From Mycobacteriales bacterium (lineage in GTDB: Bacteria > Actinomycetota > Actinomycetes > Mycobacteriales > SCTD01): DNA of 62,474 nt. Under the pieces are notes generated by a model. It was not told the DNA's origin. It was given only the letters and a program-made list of their open reading frames with translations, and did not search any database. Positions 8,329-15,874 of this stretch are shown here, one piece after another (the first letter of the stretch is position 1; each line of letters starts with the position of its first letter). The position numbers were made by a program, and so were the translations under genes. Where the stretch lies: the NCBI GenBank assembly GCA_040902655.1, contig JBBDWV010000032.1:1-62474 (forward strand), read 5' to 3'.

Positions 8329-10569
8329 GTGGTGCGTCTTGCCGAATTCGTCCTGCGCCACAAGACACTCGTCACCGTCTGCTGGCTGCTGGCCCTGCTG
8401 GCCGGCGCCGCGACCGCCGGCGCCACCACCGAGCGGCTGACGTTCGACTTCTCCCTGCCCGGCCAGCAGGGGTACGAGACCGAGAAGCAGCTGCTCGAGA
8501 TCTACGGCAACGGCCCGGACGAGGGCACCACGCTGGTCGTGGTGACGGCTCCCGGCGGCAGCACCGTCGCCGACCACCGGGAGCAGGTCGACGCCGTCTT
8601 CCGCGGCATCGATGCGCAGTTCCCGCAGTACCGCGTGCTGTGGAGCGGCATCGCCGGTGCCGCCGCCGACCGGTTCCGTGCCGAGGACGGTCGGACGGCG
8701 TACGGCGTGGTCGTCGACGAGCGCTTCACCGGCTTCACCTTCGAGCCGGCCTTCCGCACGCTCACCCCGTACCTCGCCGAGCAGGAGCAGCGCACCGGCC
8801 TCGACGTACGCACGACCGGCTATTTCCAGTTGTCCGAAGGCAATGCCGGCAGCGGGGCCGAAGCGGAGCCGCCGAGTGTCCTCAGCGAGACGCTGCTCGG
8901 AGCGGCCGGCGCGCTGGTCGTGCTGCTGTTCGTCTTCGCGTCGTTCCTGGCCCTCGTGCCGCTGCTGGTCGCGGCGGTGTCGATCCTGTCGACGTTCCTG
9001 TGCGTGCTCGCCCTCAGCTATCTCACCGATGTCAGCTTCGTCGTGCAGTTCCTCGTCGCGCTGGTGGGTCTGGGGCTGGCGATCGACTACTCGCTGCTCG
9101 TCGTCACCCGGTGGCGGGAGGAGCGCGAGCACGGGGCCGGCAACGATGCGGCGGTCGTCGAGTCGATGCGCACGGCCGGCCACGCCGTGCTCGCCTCGGC
9201 AGGCACCGTCGCCATCTCGCTGGTCGCCCTCGTCGTCGTGCCGGTGCCGTTCCTGCGCAGCATGGGGTTCGGCGGCATGCTCATCCCCGTCGTCAGTGCG
9301 GCCGTCGTGCTCACCCTGCTGCCGGCCGTGCTCGCCGGCGTCGGGCCGCGGGTCGACTGGCCACGGATCAGGCACGAGAACTCCGCCTCCCGGGGCTGGA
9401 CGGCCTGGGCCCGTGGCATCACCCGCCGTCGCTGGCTGGCCGCCGCAGTCGGCACCGCGCTGCTCGGGGCTCTTGTGGCGCCCGTGTTCGGCATCACGGT
9501 CGGCCAGCCGCGCACCGAGTCGCTGGCCACCCGCGGCCCGGCGGTCGAGACACTTGCCGACCTGCACGACGGCGGGGTGCCGCGCGGGGTCGTCACCCCG
9601 CTCGAGGTGCTCCTACGCGGCGACGACACGGGGGCCGGAGCCCAGGAGGTGGTCCGGCTGCTGAACGGCGTCGACGGCGTCGCGTTCGCGGTGGCCCCGG
9701 ACGGGTGGCGGCTGCCGGACAGTTCCGTGGTGCACGTGGTGCCCGACGAGGAACTCGTCGACCTGCAGCGGGCCGGTGTCGTCGAGCGGATCCGGGACGC
9801 GATCGCCCCGGTACCGGGCGTGGTCGGCGTGGCCGGTCCGGGCGCGACCGTCCTCGACTACAACGACGCCGTCTTCGCCCGCTTCCCGCTGGTCATGGCG
9901 CTCATTGCGCTGACGACGTTCCTGCTGCTGGTGCGCGCCTTCCGCTCGCTGCTGCTGCCACTCAAGGCGGTCCTGCTGAACGTCGTGTCGGTCGCGGCCA
10001 CCTTCGGCTTCGTCGTGCTGTTCTGGCAGGAGGGCCTCGGCTCGGAGCAGGTGTTCGGCATCGCCGAGACGGGGGCGGTGACCTTCTGGCTGCCGGTGCT
10101 GATCTTCGCCTTCCTGTTCGGCCTGTCGATGGACTACGAGGTCTTCATCCTCTCGCGCATGCGGGAGGAGTACGACCGCAGCGGGTCGACCAGGACCGCT
10201 GTCGTCGAGGGACTGGGCCGGACCGGCCGGCTGGTCACCTGCGCCGCGCTGATCCTGTTCCTGGCCTTCACGGCGCTGGCCTCGGCGCCCGGGACCGACA
10301 TCAAGATCCTGGCCACCGCGCTGGGCGTCGGCATCCTCATCGACGCGACCATCGTGCGGGCGCTGCTGGTGCCGGCGCTGGTCTCGCTGCTCGGTGAGTG
10401 GAACTGGTGGCTGCCGTCGTGGCTGGCCCGCGCCCTGTGGGTGGAGCCGTCACCGAGAATCCCGGAGCCGCTGGAGGTCCCGGGCCGGCGGGCGGCCGCC
10501 GCGAGCCGGTCGGCTGAACGGCGGCCAGGGCCGTCACGGGGACGCACACAGAGTCACGGCCATTCGTGA
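8329..10569 (+). CDS. MMPL/RND-family membrane transporter
   Basis: A 746-residue proton-driven exporter of the MMPL family. One N-terminal helix is followed by a large extracytoplasmic loop (about 45-170), a block of five membrane helices (about 175-345), a second loop, and a second block (about 540-690) with FGLSMDYEVFILSRMREE, the hallmark of the family; the first block has LAIDYSLLVVTRWREE. GTG at 8329 lies about seven bases after GGAGGA. MMPL proteins export lipids or drugs. Divergence from a NarL kinase-regulator pair suggests induction by membrane stress. Confidence 0.92.
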   Translation: MVRLAEFVLRHKTLVTVCWLLALLAGAATAGATTERLTFDFSLPGQQGYETEKQLLEIYGNGPDEGTTLVVVTAPGGSTVADHREQVDAVFRGIDAQFPQYRVLWSGIAGAAADRFRAEDGRTAYGVVVDERFTGFTFEPAFRTLTPYLAEQEQRTGLDVRTTGYFQLSEGNAGSGAEAEPPSVLSETLLGAAGALVVLLFVFASFLALVPLLVAAVSILSTFLCVLALSYLTDVSFVVQFLVALVGLGLAIDYSLLVVTRWREEREHGAGNDAAVVESMRTAGHAVLASAGTVAISLVALVVVPVPFLRSMGFGGMLIPVVSAAVVLTLLPAVLAGVGPRVDWPRIRHENSASRGWTAWARGITRRRWLAAAVGTALLGALVAPVFGITVGQPRTESLATRGPAVETLADLHDGGVPRGVVTPLEVLLRGDDTGAGAQEVVRLLNGVDGVAFAVAPDGWRLPDSSVVHVVPDEELVDLQRAGVVERIRDAIAPVPGVVGVAGPGATVLDYNDAVFARFPLVMALIALTTFLLLVRAFRSLLLPLKAVLLNVVSVAATFGFVVLFWQEGLGSEQVFGIAETGAVTFWLPVLIFAFLFGLSMDYEVFILSRMREEYDRSGSTRTAVVEGLGRTGRLVTCAALILFLAFTALASAPGTDIKILATALGVGILIDATIVRALLVPALVSLLGEWNWWLPSWLARALWVEPSPRIPEPLEVPGRRAAAASRSAERRPGPSRGRTQSHGHS

Positions 10570-10586
10570 CGCCCCGTCCCGGTGCC

Positions 10587-10619
10587 GCCTGCACAGGTGG
10601 ACGGCGCCTGCACAGGTGG
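10587..10619. repeat. 14-bp direct repeat in a 291-base gene-free gap
   Basis: The gap 10570-10860 has no convincing gene. It holds two exact copies of GCCTGCACAGGTGG, 19 bases apart, shortly after the MMPL stop. The spacing is nearly two helical turns, so a protein-binding role is possible. No terminator-like T-run is visible. Confidence 0.4.
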
Positions 10620-10860
10620 TCGGTGTCGCGGTGAGTGTCCGGTGTGGCCGCCCGGTCCGGGGTCGTGCCGCAGCCGGCGTCCAGCAGCCAAGCTGGGTCT
10701 CAGCGCCAGACTCGTACGGCAGCCAGAGCTCGCACGGCTAGGGATCATCCCGGCCCAGACGGCGCTGCGCGCTGTGGACAGCCACCCGAGCCTCCACATT
10801 CCTTCGCCGGGACGGCAGCAGAGCGACAGCCGGTGGTCCGATCATCGTGGAGGTGCGACC

Positions 10861-11325
10861 ATGGCGGTGGACGAACGGGCCCGACGAATGCTGCACGACC
10901 GTCTCGAGGAGGTGCTGGGCGTGGGACAGGGCGACGTGCTCATGGACCACCTCCCGCCGACCGGCTGGTCAGAGCTGGCCACCCGACGTGACCTCGACGA
11001 GCTGGCCACCACCACCCGACACGAGCTGGCTGCCACGGAACAACGGCTCACGCACCGCCTCGACCGGACGGACGACCGGTTGGTGCACTTCGAGCAGCGC
11101 GTCGACGGGCAGTTCGCGCGGGTCGACGAACAGTTCGCGCGGGTCGACGAACAGTTCGCGCAGCTCGAGGAGCGGTTCGCCCGCCAGACCGCGGAGATCA
11201 CCGCGGCGTTCCGCGGCGAGATCACCACCGCGATCACGCTGCAGGTCCGGCAGACCGTCTTCGCCATCATCGGGGTGTTGCTGGCCGTCGCCGCGCTGAT
11301 GGCAGCCCTGCTCGGACTGGGCTGA
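10861..11325 (+). CDS. coiled-coil protein with C-terminal membrane anchor
   Basis: A 154-residue protein. Residues about 40-115 form a long coiled coil with heptad-like repeats (QFARVDEQFARVDEQ), and residues about 130-152 form one membrane helix (VFAIIGVLLAVAALMAALL). The layout resembles bacterial relatives of CCDC90/DUF1640-type tail-anchored proteins. ATG follows GGAGGTGCGACC. It sits between the exporter and the copper island and has no clear operon partner. Function unknown. Confidence 0.7.
   Translation: MAVDERARRMLHDRLEEVLGVGQGDVLMDHLPPTGWSELATRRDLDELATTTRHELAATEQRLTHRLDRTDDRLVHFEQRVDGQFARVDEQFARVDEQFAQLEERFARQTAEITAAFRGEITTAITLQVRQTVFAIIGVLLAVAALMAALLGLG
11110..11151 (+). repeat. 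exact 21-bp tandem duplication inside the coiled-coil gene
   Basis: Two identical 21-base units encode QFARVDE twice, flanked by degenerate units on both sides. The identical DNA shows recent in-frame duplication, extending the coiled coil by one heptad each time. Confidence 0.85.
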
Positions 11326-11346
11326 ATCAGAGGTCCGCGCACGCGG

Positions 11347-11405
11347 GGTCGGCACAGCGCCCGGCGCGGCACCTACCGCATGATCACCGGATCGACGACG
11401 ATCAG
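11347..11405 (+). pseudogene. relE toxin fragment
   Basis: About 59 bases align with the 3' half of the intact relE at 32748-33035 (segment about 32917-32976): 29 consecutive identical bases starting GGCACAGCGCCCGGCG, then further identity with three mismatches and a one-base deletion. The translated core would be HSARRGTYR, the conserved RelE/ParE segment, broken by the deletion. There is no start codon and no antitoxin. It is a vestige of a toxin locus, or an end of an old rearrangement, at the left edge of the copper island. Confidence 0.75.
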
Positions 11406-11528
11406 CAGACGGCACCCATAGCTCCCTCGTCGGCGCCTGTGGAGACATGCCGCTGCACCGGGCTCGCGGGTCAGGCCGTTCGTACGAGCACAGTACGACG
11501 TCCGGTAGTAGAGGTCAGGCCAGCCTGG

Positions 11529-12440
11529 TCACGCTTCCTGGTAACGCACGCCGAAGGTCCTTCCAGCGTCGTTCGACTCGACGACCCTGCCGTCCCGCGT
11601 CGCGACGAACACGTCGTCGCCGTCCGCAGTGACCGCCGCGGGCTGCCCTCCGGCGGTGCCCCGCAGATCCCAGGTCCTGCCGCCATCGGCGCTGACCTGC
11701 ACGCCGCCGTTCGGGTCGACCCCGACGAGCATCCCGTCCTCCGTCCAGGCGAGCAGGGCCAGGATCGGCGTGTCGGGGACCACCTGGAAGCTGCGCCCAC
11801 CGTCGTTGCTGGCTCCGAGCCCCTGCTGAGTGGTCACCAGGATGGTGTCCGCGTCGTCCGGGCTGACCGCCAGGTCGGCCAGCGGGATGCTGGCCCGCTC
11901 GTCCCAGGTCTTCTTGTCCTCGGACACCATCAGTTGTCCGCCGGAGTGCCCGTACACCCTCCCGTGTCGCGCCTCGAGCGTGTGGAAGTCCGCCTTGCCC
12001 TCGAGCGAGACGGTCTCCCAGGTCTGGCCGCCGTCGGTGCTCTCGATGAGGCCGAGGTTTCCGGGACCGCCCTGACCGGCGCCGGGGTGCCCACTGGCGA
12101 GATAGTGGCCGGGGCCCGCGACGCTGAAGCCCATGAAGTCCTGCGTCGGGCCGAACTGCTCGACGCTGCCGTCCTCGGCGATGCGGAACGCACCGAAGTG
12201 CGTCCCAGCGAGCAGCTCACCGTTCGCGGGATCGACGGCCAGACCGTGCACGTGCGCCATCCCCGCGGGGGCGGCGGTATCAGTGTCGCTGTCCCCACGC
12301 GCGAGGAAGAAGAGGACGCCGATCGCGAGAACCGCCACCACGACGCTGACGCCGATCGCGGCGCTGCTTCCGCCCCTGGCGGCGCCTCCTGTCCGGCTCT
12401 TGGCGTTGTTCTGCCGCGGCTTCGTGCTGCGCGAGTTCAT
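11529..12440 (-). CDS. membrane-anchored BNR/sortilin-like repeat protein (F510_1955-type)
   Basis: A 303-residue protein with one N-terminal membrane segment (about 28-50) and an extracytoplasmic beta-propeller. Asp-box repeats are visible as STDGGQTW, SNDGGRSF, SADGGRTW and SNDAGRTF. It is a paralogue of the gene at 20833-21732; both share LGLIESTDGG and an ADFH motif. Such proteins often sit in copper or CopC/CopD loci, but no enzymatic role is established. ATG at 12440 follows AGGAG. A TACTA half-site about 40 bases upstream suggests control by the nearby BlaI-type repressor. Confidence 0.82.
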   Translation of the reverse strand: MNSRSTKPRQNNAKSRTGGAARGGSSAAIGVSVVVAVLAIGVLFFLARGDSDTDTAAPAGMAHVHGLAVDPANGELLAGTHFGAFRIAEDGSVEQFGPTQDFMGFSVAGPGHYLASGHPGAGQGGPGNLGLIESTDGGQTWETVSLEGKADFHTLEARHGRVYGHSGGQLMVSEDKKTWDERASIPLADLAVSPDDADTILVTTQQGLGASNDGGRSFQVVPDTPILALLAWTEDGMLVGVDPNGGVQVSADGGRTWDLRGTAGGQPAAVTADGDDVFVATRDGRVVESNDAGRTFGVRYQEA

Positions 12441-12474
12441 GAGTCTCCTGGCTCTGCTGAGAAAAACGATCCAA

Positions 12475-12486
12475 GATAGTAGAACG
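12475..12486 (-). promoter_or_regulatory. BlaI-type half-site upstream of the BNR-repeat gene
   Basis: Reading the minus strand, GTTCTACTATC lies about 40 bases before the ATG at 12440. The same GTTCTACTA occurs upstream of the membrane protein gene at 26277-26498. Only one arm of the TACTAC-N8-GTAGTA operator is recognisable. Confidence 0.4.
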
Positions 12487-12588
12487 AAGCGGTTGTGCAC
12501 CGTGTTCCGCAACCGGCACCAGACCTGCCGCGACGTGCGATCTCCGGGTGATCGGCCTGTCGGCCCAGCCGCTCCGGTCGCCGGCAGA

Positions 12589-13542
12589 TCACGCGCTGAT
12601 CGACGGGACCGTGCAGACGTCTGCTCCTGCGGCGGCCAGGGCGGGATAGGCAGCCAGTACCGCGGGAGCCAGCAGGACCACGGTGAGCCCGCAGAGCGCG
12701 GCGATCGGCCGCGCAATGCCGACGGGTGCCACCGGACCGAGCAACCGGCTCACCCTGGCCGCTCCGCCGCGGTCGGCGGCGGCAAGCGCTGCGCGCGGCG
12801 CGCGCATCCCCGCGAGTGTCACCAGCGCGGCAGCCACGCTGATCTGATCGGTGTCGCGGGCGGCGGCGTCGTCGGCACAGAGCTCGACCAGGCGTGCGAT
12901 CTCCGATGCAGCAGTGGCGAACAGCGGAACGCCCGGGAAGGCGCGCACGACGCCGCTCGCGGCGCCCACCACCAGGTGGTGCCGTTCGCGCAGGTGAGCC
13001 CGCTCGTGAGCGATCACCGCGGCGAGCTCGTCCTCGTCCAGCGCAGCGACAGCGGCAGTGGTCAGGACGATCCGGCCGTGCCGGCCGGGCAGGCAGTACG
13101 CCGCAGCGACGTCTGCGTCGACGAGCGTCGCGCCCAGCACCGCGTCGTCGCGTGACACCAGAGCCAGGGCATCCCGGCTCCGGCGGCGCTCCCGGTATGC
13201 CGCCATGAGGTGAGCGCTGACCCACCCGGCCGGCCACAGGGTCGACGCGGCGGCGAGCAGGACTCCGGCAGTCACCGCCGGGAACTGCGTCGGCGCGCTG
13301 TAAGCGGCCTGGACGGTGTAGATGCATGCGCGCAGGAAGGTGGCAAGGCCATGCCCGAGATCGCTGCTCGGCACGATCAGGGTGGCTCCTGCCAACGCGA
13401 CGCTCGCCAGCGCAGCCAGGGACAGCACCTGCCACGCGAGCACCCCCACCCGCGGAAGCGCATCGAACAGGCGAACCCGCCGCAGCTGGGCACCGCCGAG
13501 CATGAGTACGACAGCAAGACCCAGCAGCGACAGCGCCGTCAC
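12589..13542 (-). CDS. M56-family (BlaR1/MecR1-like) membrane metalloprotease
   Basis: A 317-residue integral membrane protease. Four hydrophobic blocks are visible (about 3-18, 38-60, 85-108 and 275-297). The zinc site is VIAHERAHLRERHH (HExxH). The later ELCADDAAARD supplies the usual downstream acidic motif. It lacks the C-terminal penicillin-binding sensor domain of true BlaR1, so beta-lactam sensing is not supported. It overlaps the blaI gene (GTG start at 13542, blaI TGA at 13539) and probably inactivates BlaI by proteolysis in response to an unknown, perhaps copper-related, signal. Confidence 0.88.
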   Translation of the reverse strand: MTALSLLGLAVVLMLGGAQLRRVRLFDALPRVGVLAWQVLSLAALASVALAGATLIVPSSDLGHGLATFLRACIYTVQAAYSAPTQFPAVTAGVLLAAASTLWPAGWVSAHLMAAYRERRRSRDALALVSRDDAVLGATLVDADVAAAYCLPGRHGRIVLTTAAVAALDEDELAAVIAHERAHLRERHHLVVGAASGVVRAFPGVPLFATAASEIARLVELCADDAAARDTDQISVAAALVTLAGMRAPRAALAAADRGGAARVSRLLGPVAPVGIARPIAALCGLTVVLLAPAVLAAYPALAAAGADVCTVPSISA

Positions 13543-13907
13543 GAGCGCGGGCGCTTCCTCGCGGCCTTCACTGCTGCTGTCAACTCGGCGACGGCGTCGG
13601 GCTCGAGCTCGGAGACGAAGTGCATCAGCACGGCTTGGCGGTCGGAGGACCTTCCGAGCACCTCGCGCAGCAGCATCGCAGCGTGCTCCTCACGGTCCCA
13701 GGACGGCTGGTACATCCACGCCCGACCGCTCATCTCCCGGGTCACGACGCCCTTGCGGTGCAGGTTGTCCAGCACCGTCATGACAGTGGTGTACGCCAGC
13801 TGCTTGCCCGTCTCCAGCTCTCCGAGCACGTCGCGGACACTGGCGGGCTCGTTGCGCGCCCACAGGCACTCCATCACCGCGGCTTCCAGCTGTCCGAACG
13901 GACGCAT
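13539..13907 (-). CDS. blaI: BlaI/MecI/CopY-family transcriptional repressor
   Basis: A 122-residue winged-helix repressor. The N-terminus FGQLEAAVMECLW and YTTVMTVLDNLHRKGVV match the DNA-binding domain of the BlaI/MecI/CopY family (penicillinase_R). The C-terminal helices give dimerisation. It lacks the Cys-rich CxC tail of enterococcal CopY, so direct copper sensing through that motif is unlikely. ATG at 13907 follows AGGAGG. An operator-like TCCTAC-N8-GTAGTA overlaps the ribosome-binding site, so autorepression is expected. The same motif recurs across the copper island. Confidence 0.92.
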   Translation of the reverse strand: MRPFGQLEAAVMECLWARNEPASVRDVLGELETGKQLAYTTVMTVLDNLHRKGVVTREMSGRAWMYQPSWDREEHAAMLLREVLGRSSDRQAVLMHFVSELEPDAVAELTAAVKAARKRPRS

Positions 13908-13915
13908 GCTCCACC

Positions 13916-13935
13916 TCCTACGAGAAAGTGTAGTA
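13916..13935 (-). promoter_or_regulatory. BlaI operator, autoregulatory
   Basis: An inverted repeat TCCTAC-N8-GTAGTA lies eight bases before the blaI start and covers its Shine-Dalgarno sequence. It matches the perfect TACTAC-N8-GTAGTA at 27665-27684 at 11 of 12 arm positions. Confidence 0.65.
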
Positions 13936-14053
13936 GCAGGACCGGCGGCCGGCGGCTCTCCGTCGCCTGCCAGGAAAGGCAGGTGCCGGCGAGAGAGGTG
14001 CCAGGAACGGAGGTGCCAGGTCGGTCCCGGACGCGTACGTGTGGCTCGTCCCG

Positions 14054-14974
14054 TCAGTGACCTCGTCTGCCCGCGTCGAACAGCGTCAGCTGCTGCCCCT
14101 CCGTGCCCGACACCTCCCGGCGCTGCACCAGCACCGCGTTGAGTTCGCCGCCGAGCAGCAACCCGAGACTCAACAGGTAGGTCCACGTCATGACGATGGC
14201 CCCGCCGCCGAAGGCGCCGAGGACCCGGTTGCTCTCGGCCGCGAAGCCCAGGTAGATCCGGAAGCCGACCGTTGCCAGACCCCACAGCGCACCCGCCAGC
14301 AGCGCGCCGGGCAGGGCGTCTCGCCACCGCACGCGCCGACTCGGCGCCGTCCGCAGCAGGATCGTTGCCCAGGCGAGCAGCAGCAGAGCCATGGCCGGCA
14401 GGCGCATGCCGTTCCACACGAAGGTGAAGGCCGAGCCGAGCCCGACCAGCTCGGCGAGCTGTTCGCCGCGGCCGAACAGCGGACCGACGACGAGGACGCC
14501 CAACCCGAGGACACCGAGCAGCAGCGTGCCGATCGCCATCACGAGTCCGAGCAGCCGCCGCCGCAGCCAGCTGCGCATCTCGGCGACGTCGTGCGCGAGG
14601 TTGAGGGCGTTGATGGCGACGGCGAACGCTCCCGACAGCGAGACCAGTGCACCGGCAGTGGCGAACGTCAGCAAGCCGCCGCGGGACTCCTCGAACAGCG
14701 AGCGGACCGACTCCAACACGCCTGAGGCCTCGTCCGTCAGCACCAGCGACAGCAGGTCGAGCACACGGTCGCGCGCCTGCTCCGCCACGCCGTTGCCGAC
14801 CAGCGCCTCGAGCAGCCCGAGCAGGCTCCCGCCCACCAGCAGCGCGGGGAACATGCTGAGGACGACGAAGAACGCGGTCTCTGCAGCGAGCCCCGGTAGC
14901 CGGTCGTCGAGGACCTCGTCGACGTACTCGCGCCCGGCCGCCCGTAGGCCTGGCCTGCCTCGGCTCCCGTTCAC
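14054..14974 (-). CDS. YihY/virulence factor BrkB family membrane protein
   Basis: A 306-residue inner-membrane protein with six hydrophobic segments. Features typical of the family are AAETAFFVVLSMFPALL near the start, then FGGGAIVMTWTYLLSLGLLLGGELNAVL near the end. The family was once called ribonuclease BN but has no proven RNase activity. The GTG start overlaps a purine-rich GAGGAG, so spacing is tight and a slightly later start is possible. It follows the hydroxylase gene by about 100 bases on the same strand and may extend the copper operon. Confidence 0.88.
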   Translation of the reverse strand: MNGSRGRPGLRAAGREYVDEVLDDRLPGLAAETAFFVVLSMFPALLVGGSLLGLLEALVGNGVAEQARDRVLDLLSLVLTDEASGVLESVRSLFEESRGGLLTFATAGALVSLSGAFAVAINALNLAHDVAEMRSWLRRRLLGLVMAIGTLLLGVLGLGVLVVGPLFGRGEQLAELVGLGSAFTFVWNGMRLPAMALLLLAWATILLRTAPSRRVRWRDALPGALLAGALWGLATVGFRIYLGFAAESNRVLGAFGGGAIVMTWTYLLSLGLLLGGELNAVLVQRREVSGTEGQQLTLFDAGRRGH

Positions 14975-15070
14975 CTCCTCCTCGTGTGCCGCCGCACACC
15001 TACCGCAGAGGTGTGTCGGTCCGGGTGAGAGCGCATCAGCCCGCAGGATGGGCGCCCGTGCTGAGCTGCG

Positions 15071-15874
15071 CTAACCATGCTTGCTGACCGGCGCGCTGCC
15101 TGGCGCGCCGACGACGGCGTTCCAGGCGGCGGTGAACCGCTCCTCGCGGGCGACATGCTGGGCACGGGCGCTCTTGATGAACGGCGACTTCGAGACGGCC
15201 TTGATGATGCCGTCGTTGATGCGGTTCATCGGAGGCCGCAACGGCCGCTTGATGTCGAGGAACAGCACGACCCGCTCGCCGCCGGTGTCGTTCCAGGCCT
15301 CGTGCTCGTAGGTGTCGTCGAAGACCAGCGATCGCCCCTCGGTCCAGTGCCGGGTCTGGTCGCCGACGCGGATGCCGCACTTCTCGCCGGGTTCGGGGAC
15401 GATCAGCGCCAGGTGATGACGCAGCACGCCCCGGTACGGGCCGTAGTGCGGCGGCAGACGCTTGCCCGGCCCGAGGATCGAGAAGAAGCCGGTGATGACG
15501 CCGGGGATGGCGCGCAGGACGGCAGCGGTGGCCGTGCAGCGCAGGCAGTTGGGGTCGTCCCAGACGTCGTAGCCGACGAACCAGAACGTCTTCCACCGGT
15601 CGTCGTCGGACAGGTTGATCTGGTCGGGGGCGATGTCCTGGAAGTTCGGCAGCGCGTCGCGTACCTGCAGGACCCGCTCGGCCTCTGCGCGAATGGCCGG
15701 GTAGTGCTGCTCGAGCAGGGCCGTCCACGCGACCTCGCCCGGCGCGAGGAACGGCTCCGTCCCGACCTCGCTGAACCGGCCGAAGGTGCGGTGGGCGGCG
15801 TTCGGGATGGCGCGGCTGTTCTGCACGACCCGCTGCGCCCGGGCCAGCACACCCGATGGCATCGATGCGCTCAC
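15071..15874 (-). CDS. aspartyl/asparaginyl beta-hydroxylase-like Fe(II)/2-oxoglutarate dioxygenase
   Basis: A 267-residue protein of the Asp_Arg_Hydrox family. The cupin core shows [18 protein letters not shown], with the first metal His, then [12 protein letters not shown] with the second His, and [11 protein letters not shown] with the 2-oxoglutarate-binding Arg region. Members hydroxylate protein side chains or lipids. The GTG start overlaps the stop of the CopA ATPase gene by four bases, so synthesis is probably coupled to copper export. A link between this enzyme class and copper handling is not established to my knowledge. Confidence 0.85.
   Translation of the reverse strand: MSASMPSGVLARAQRVVQNSRAIPNAAHRTFGRFSEVGTEPFLAPGEVAWTALLEQHYPAIRAEAERVLQVRDALPNFQDIAPDQINLSDDDRWKTFWFVGYDVWDDPNCLRCTATAAVLRAIPGVITGFFSILGPGKRLPPHYGPYRGVLRHHLALIVPEPGEKCGIRVGDQTRHWTEGRSLVFDDTYEHEAWNDTGGERVVLFLDIKRPLRPPMNRINDGIIKAVSKSPFIKSARAQHVAREERFTAAWNAVVGAPGSAPVSKHG

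Noticed and set aside
12589-13907. A beta-lactam resistance sensor-repressor pair
   Set aside because: The M56 protein lacks the penicillin-sensor domain and no beta-lactamase is nearby; the operator instead recurs before copper-linked genes.
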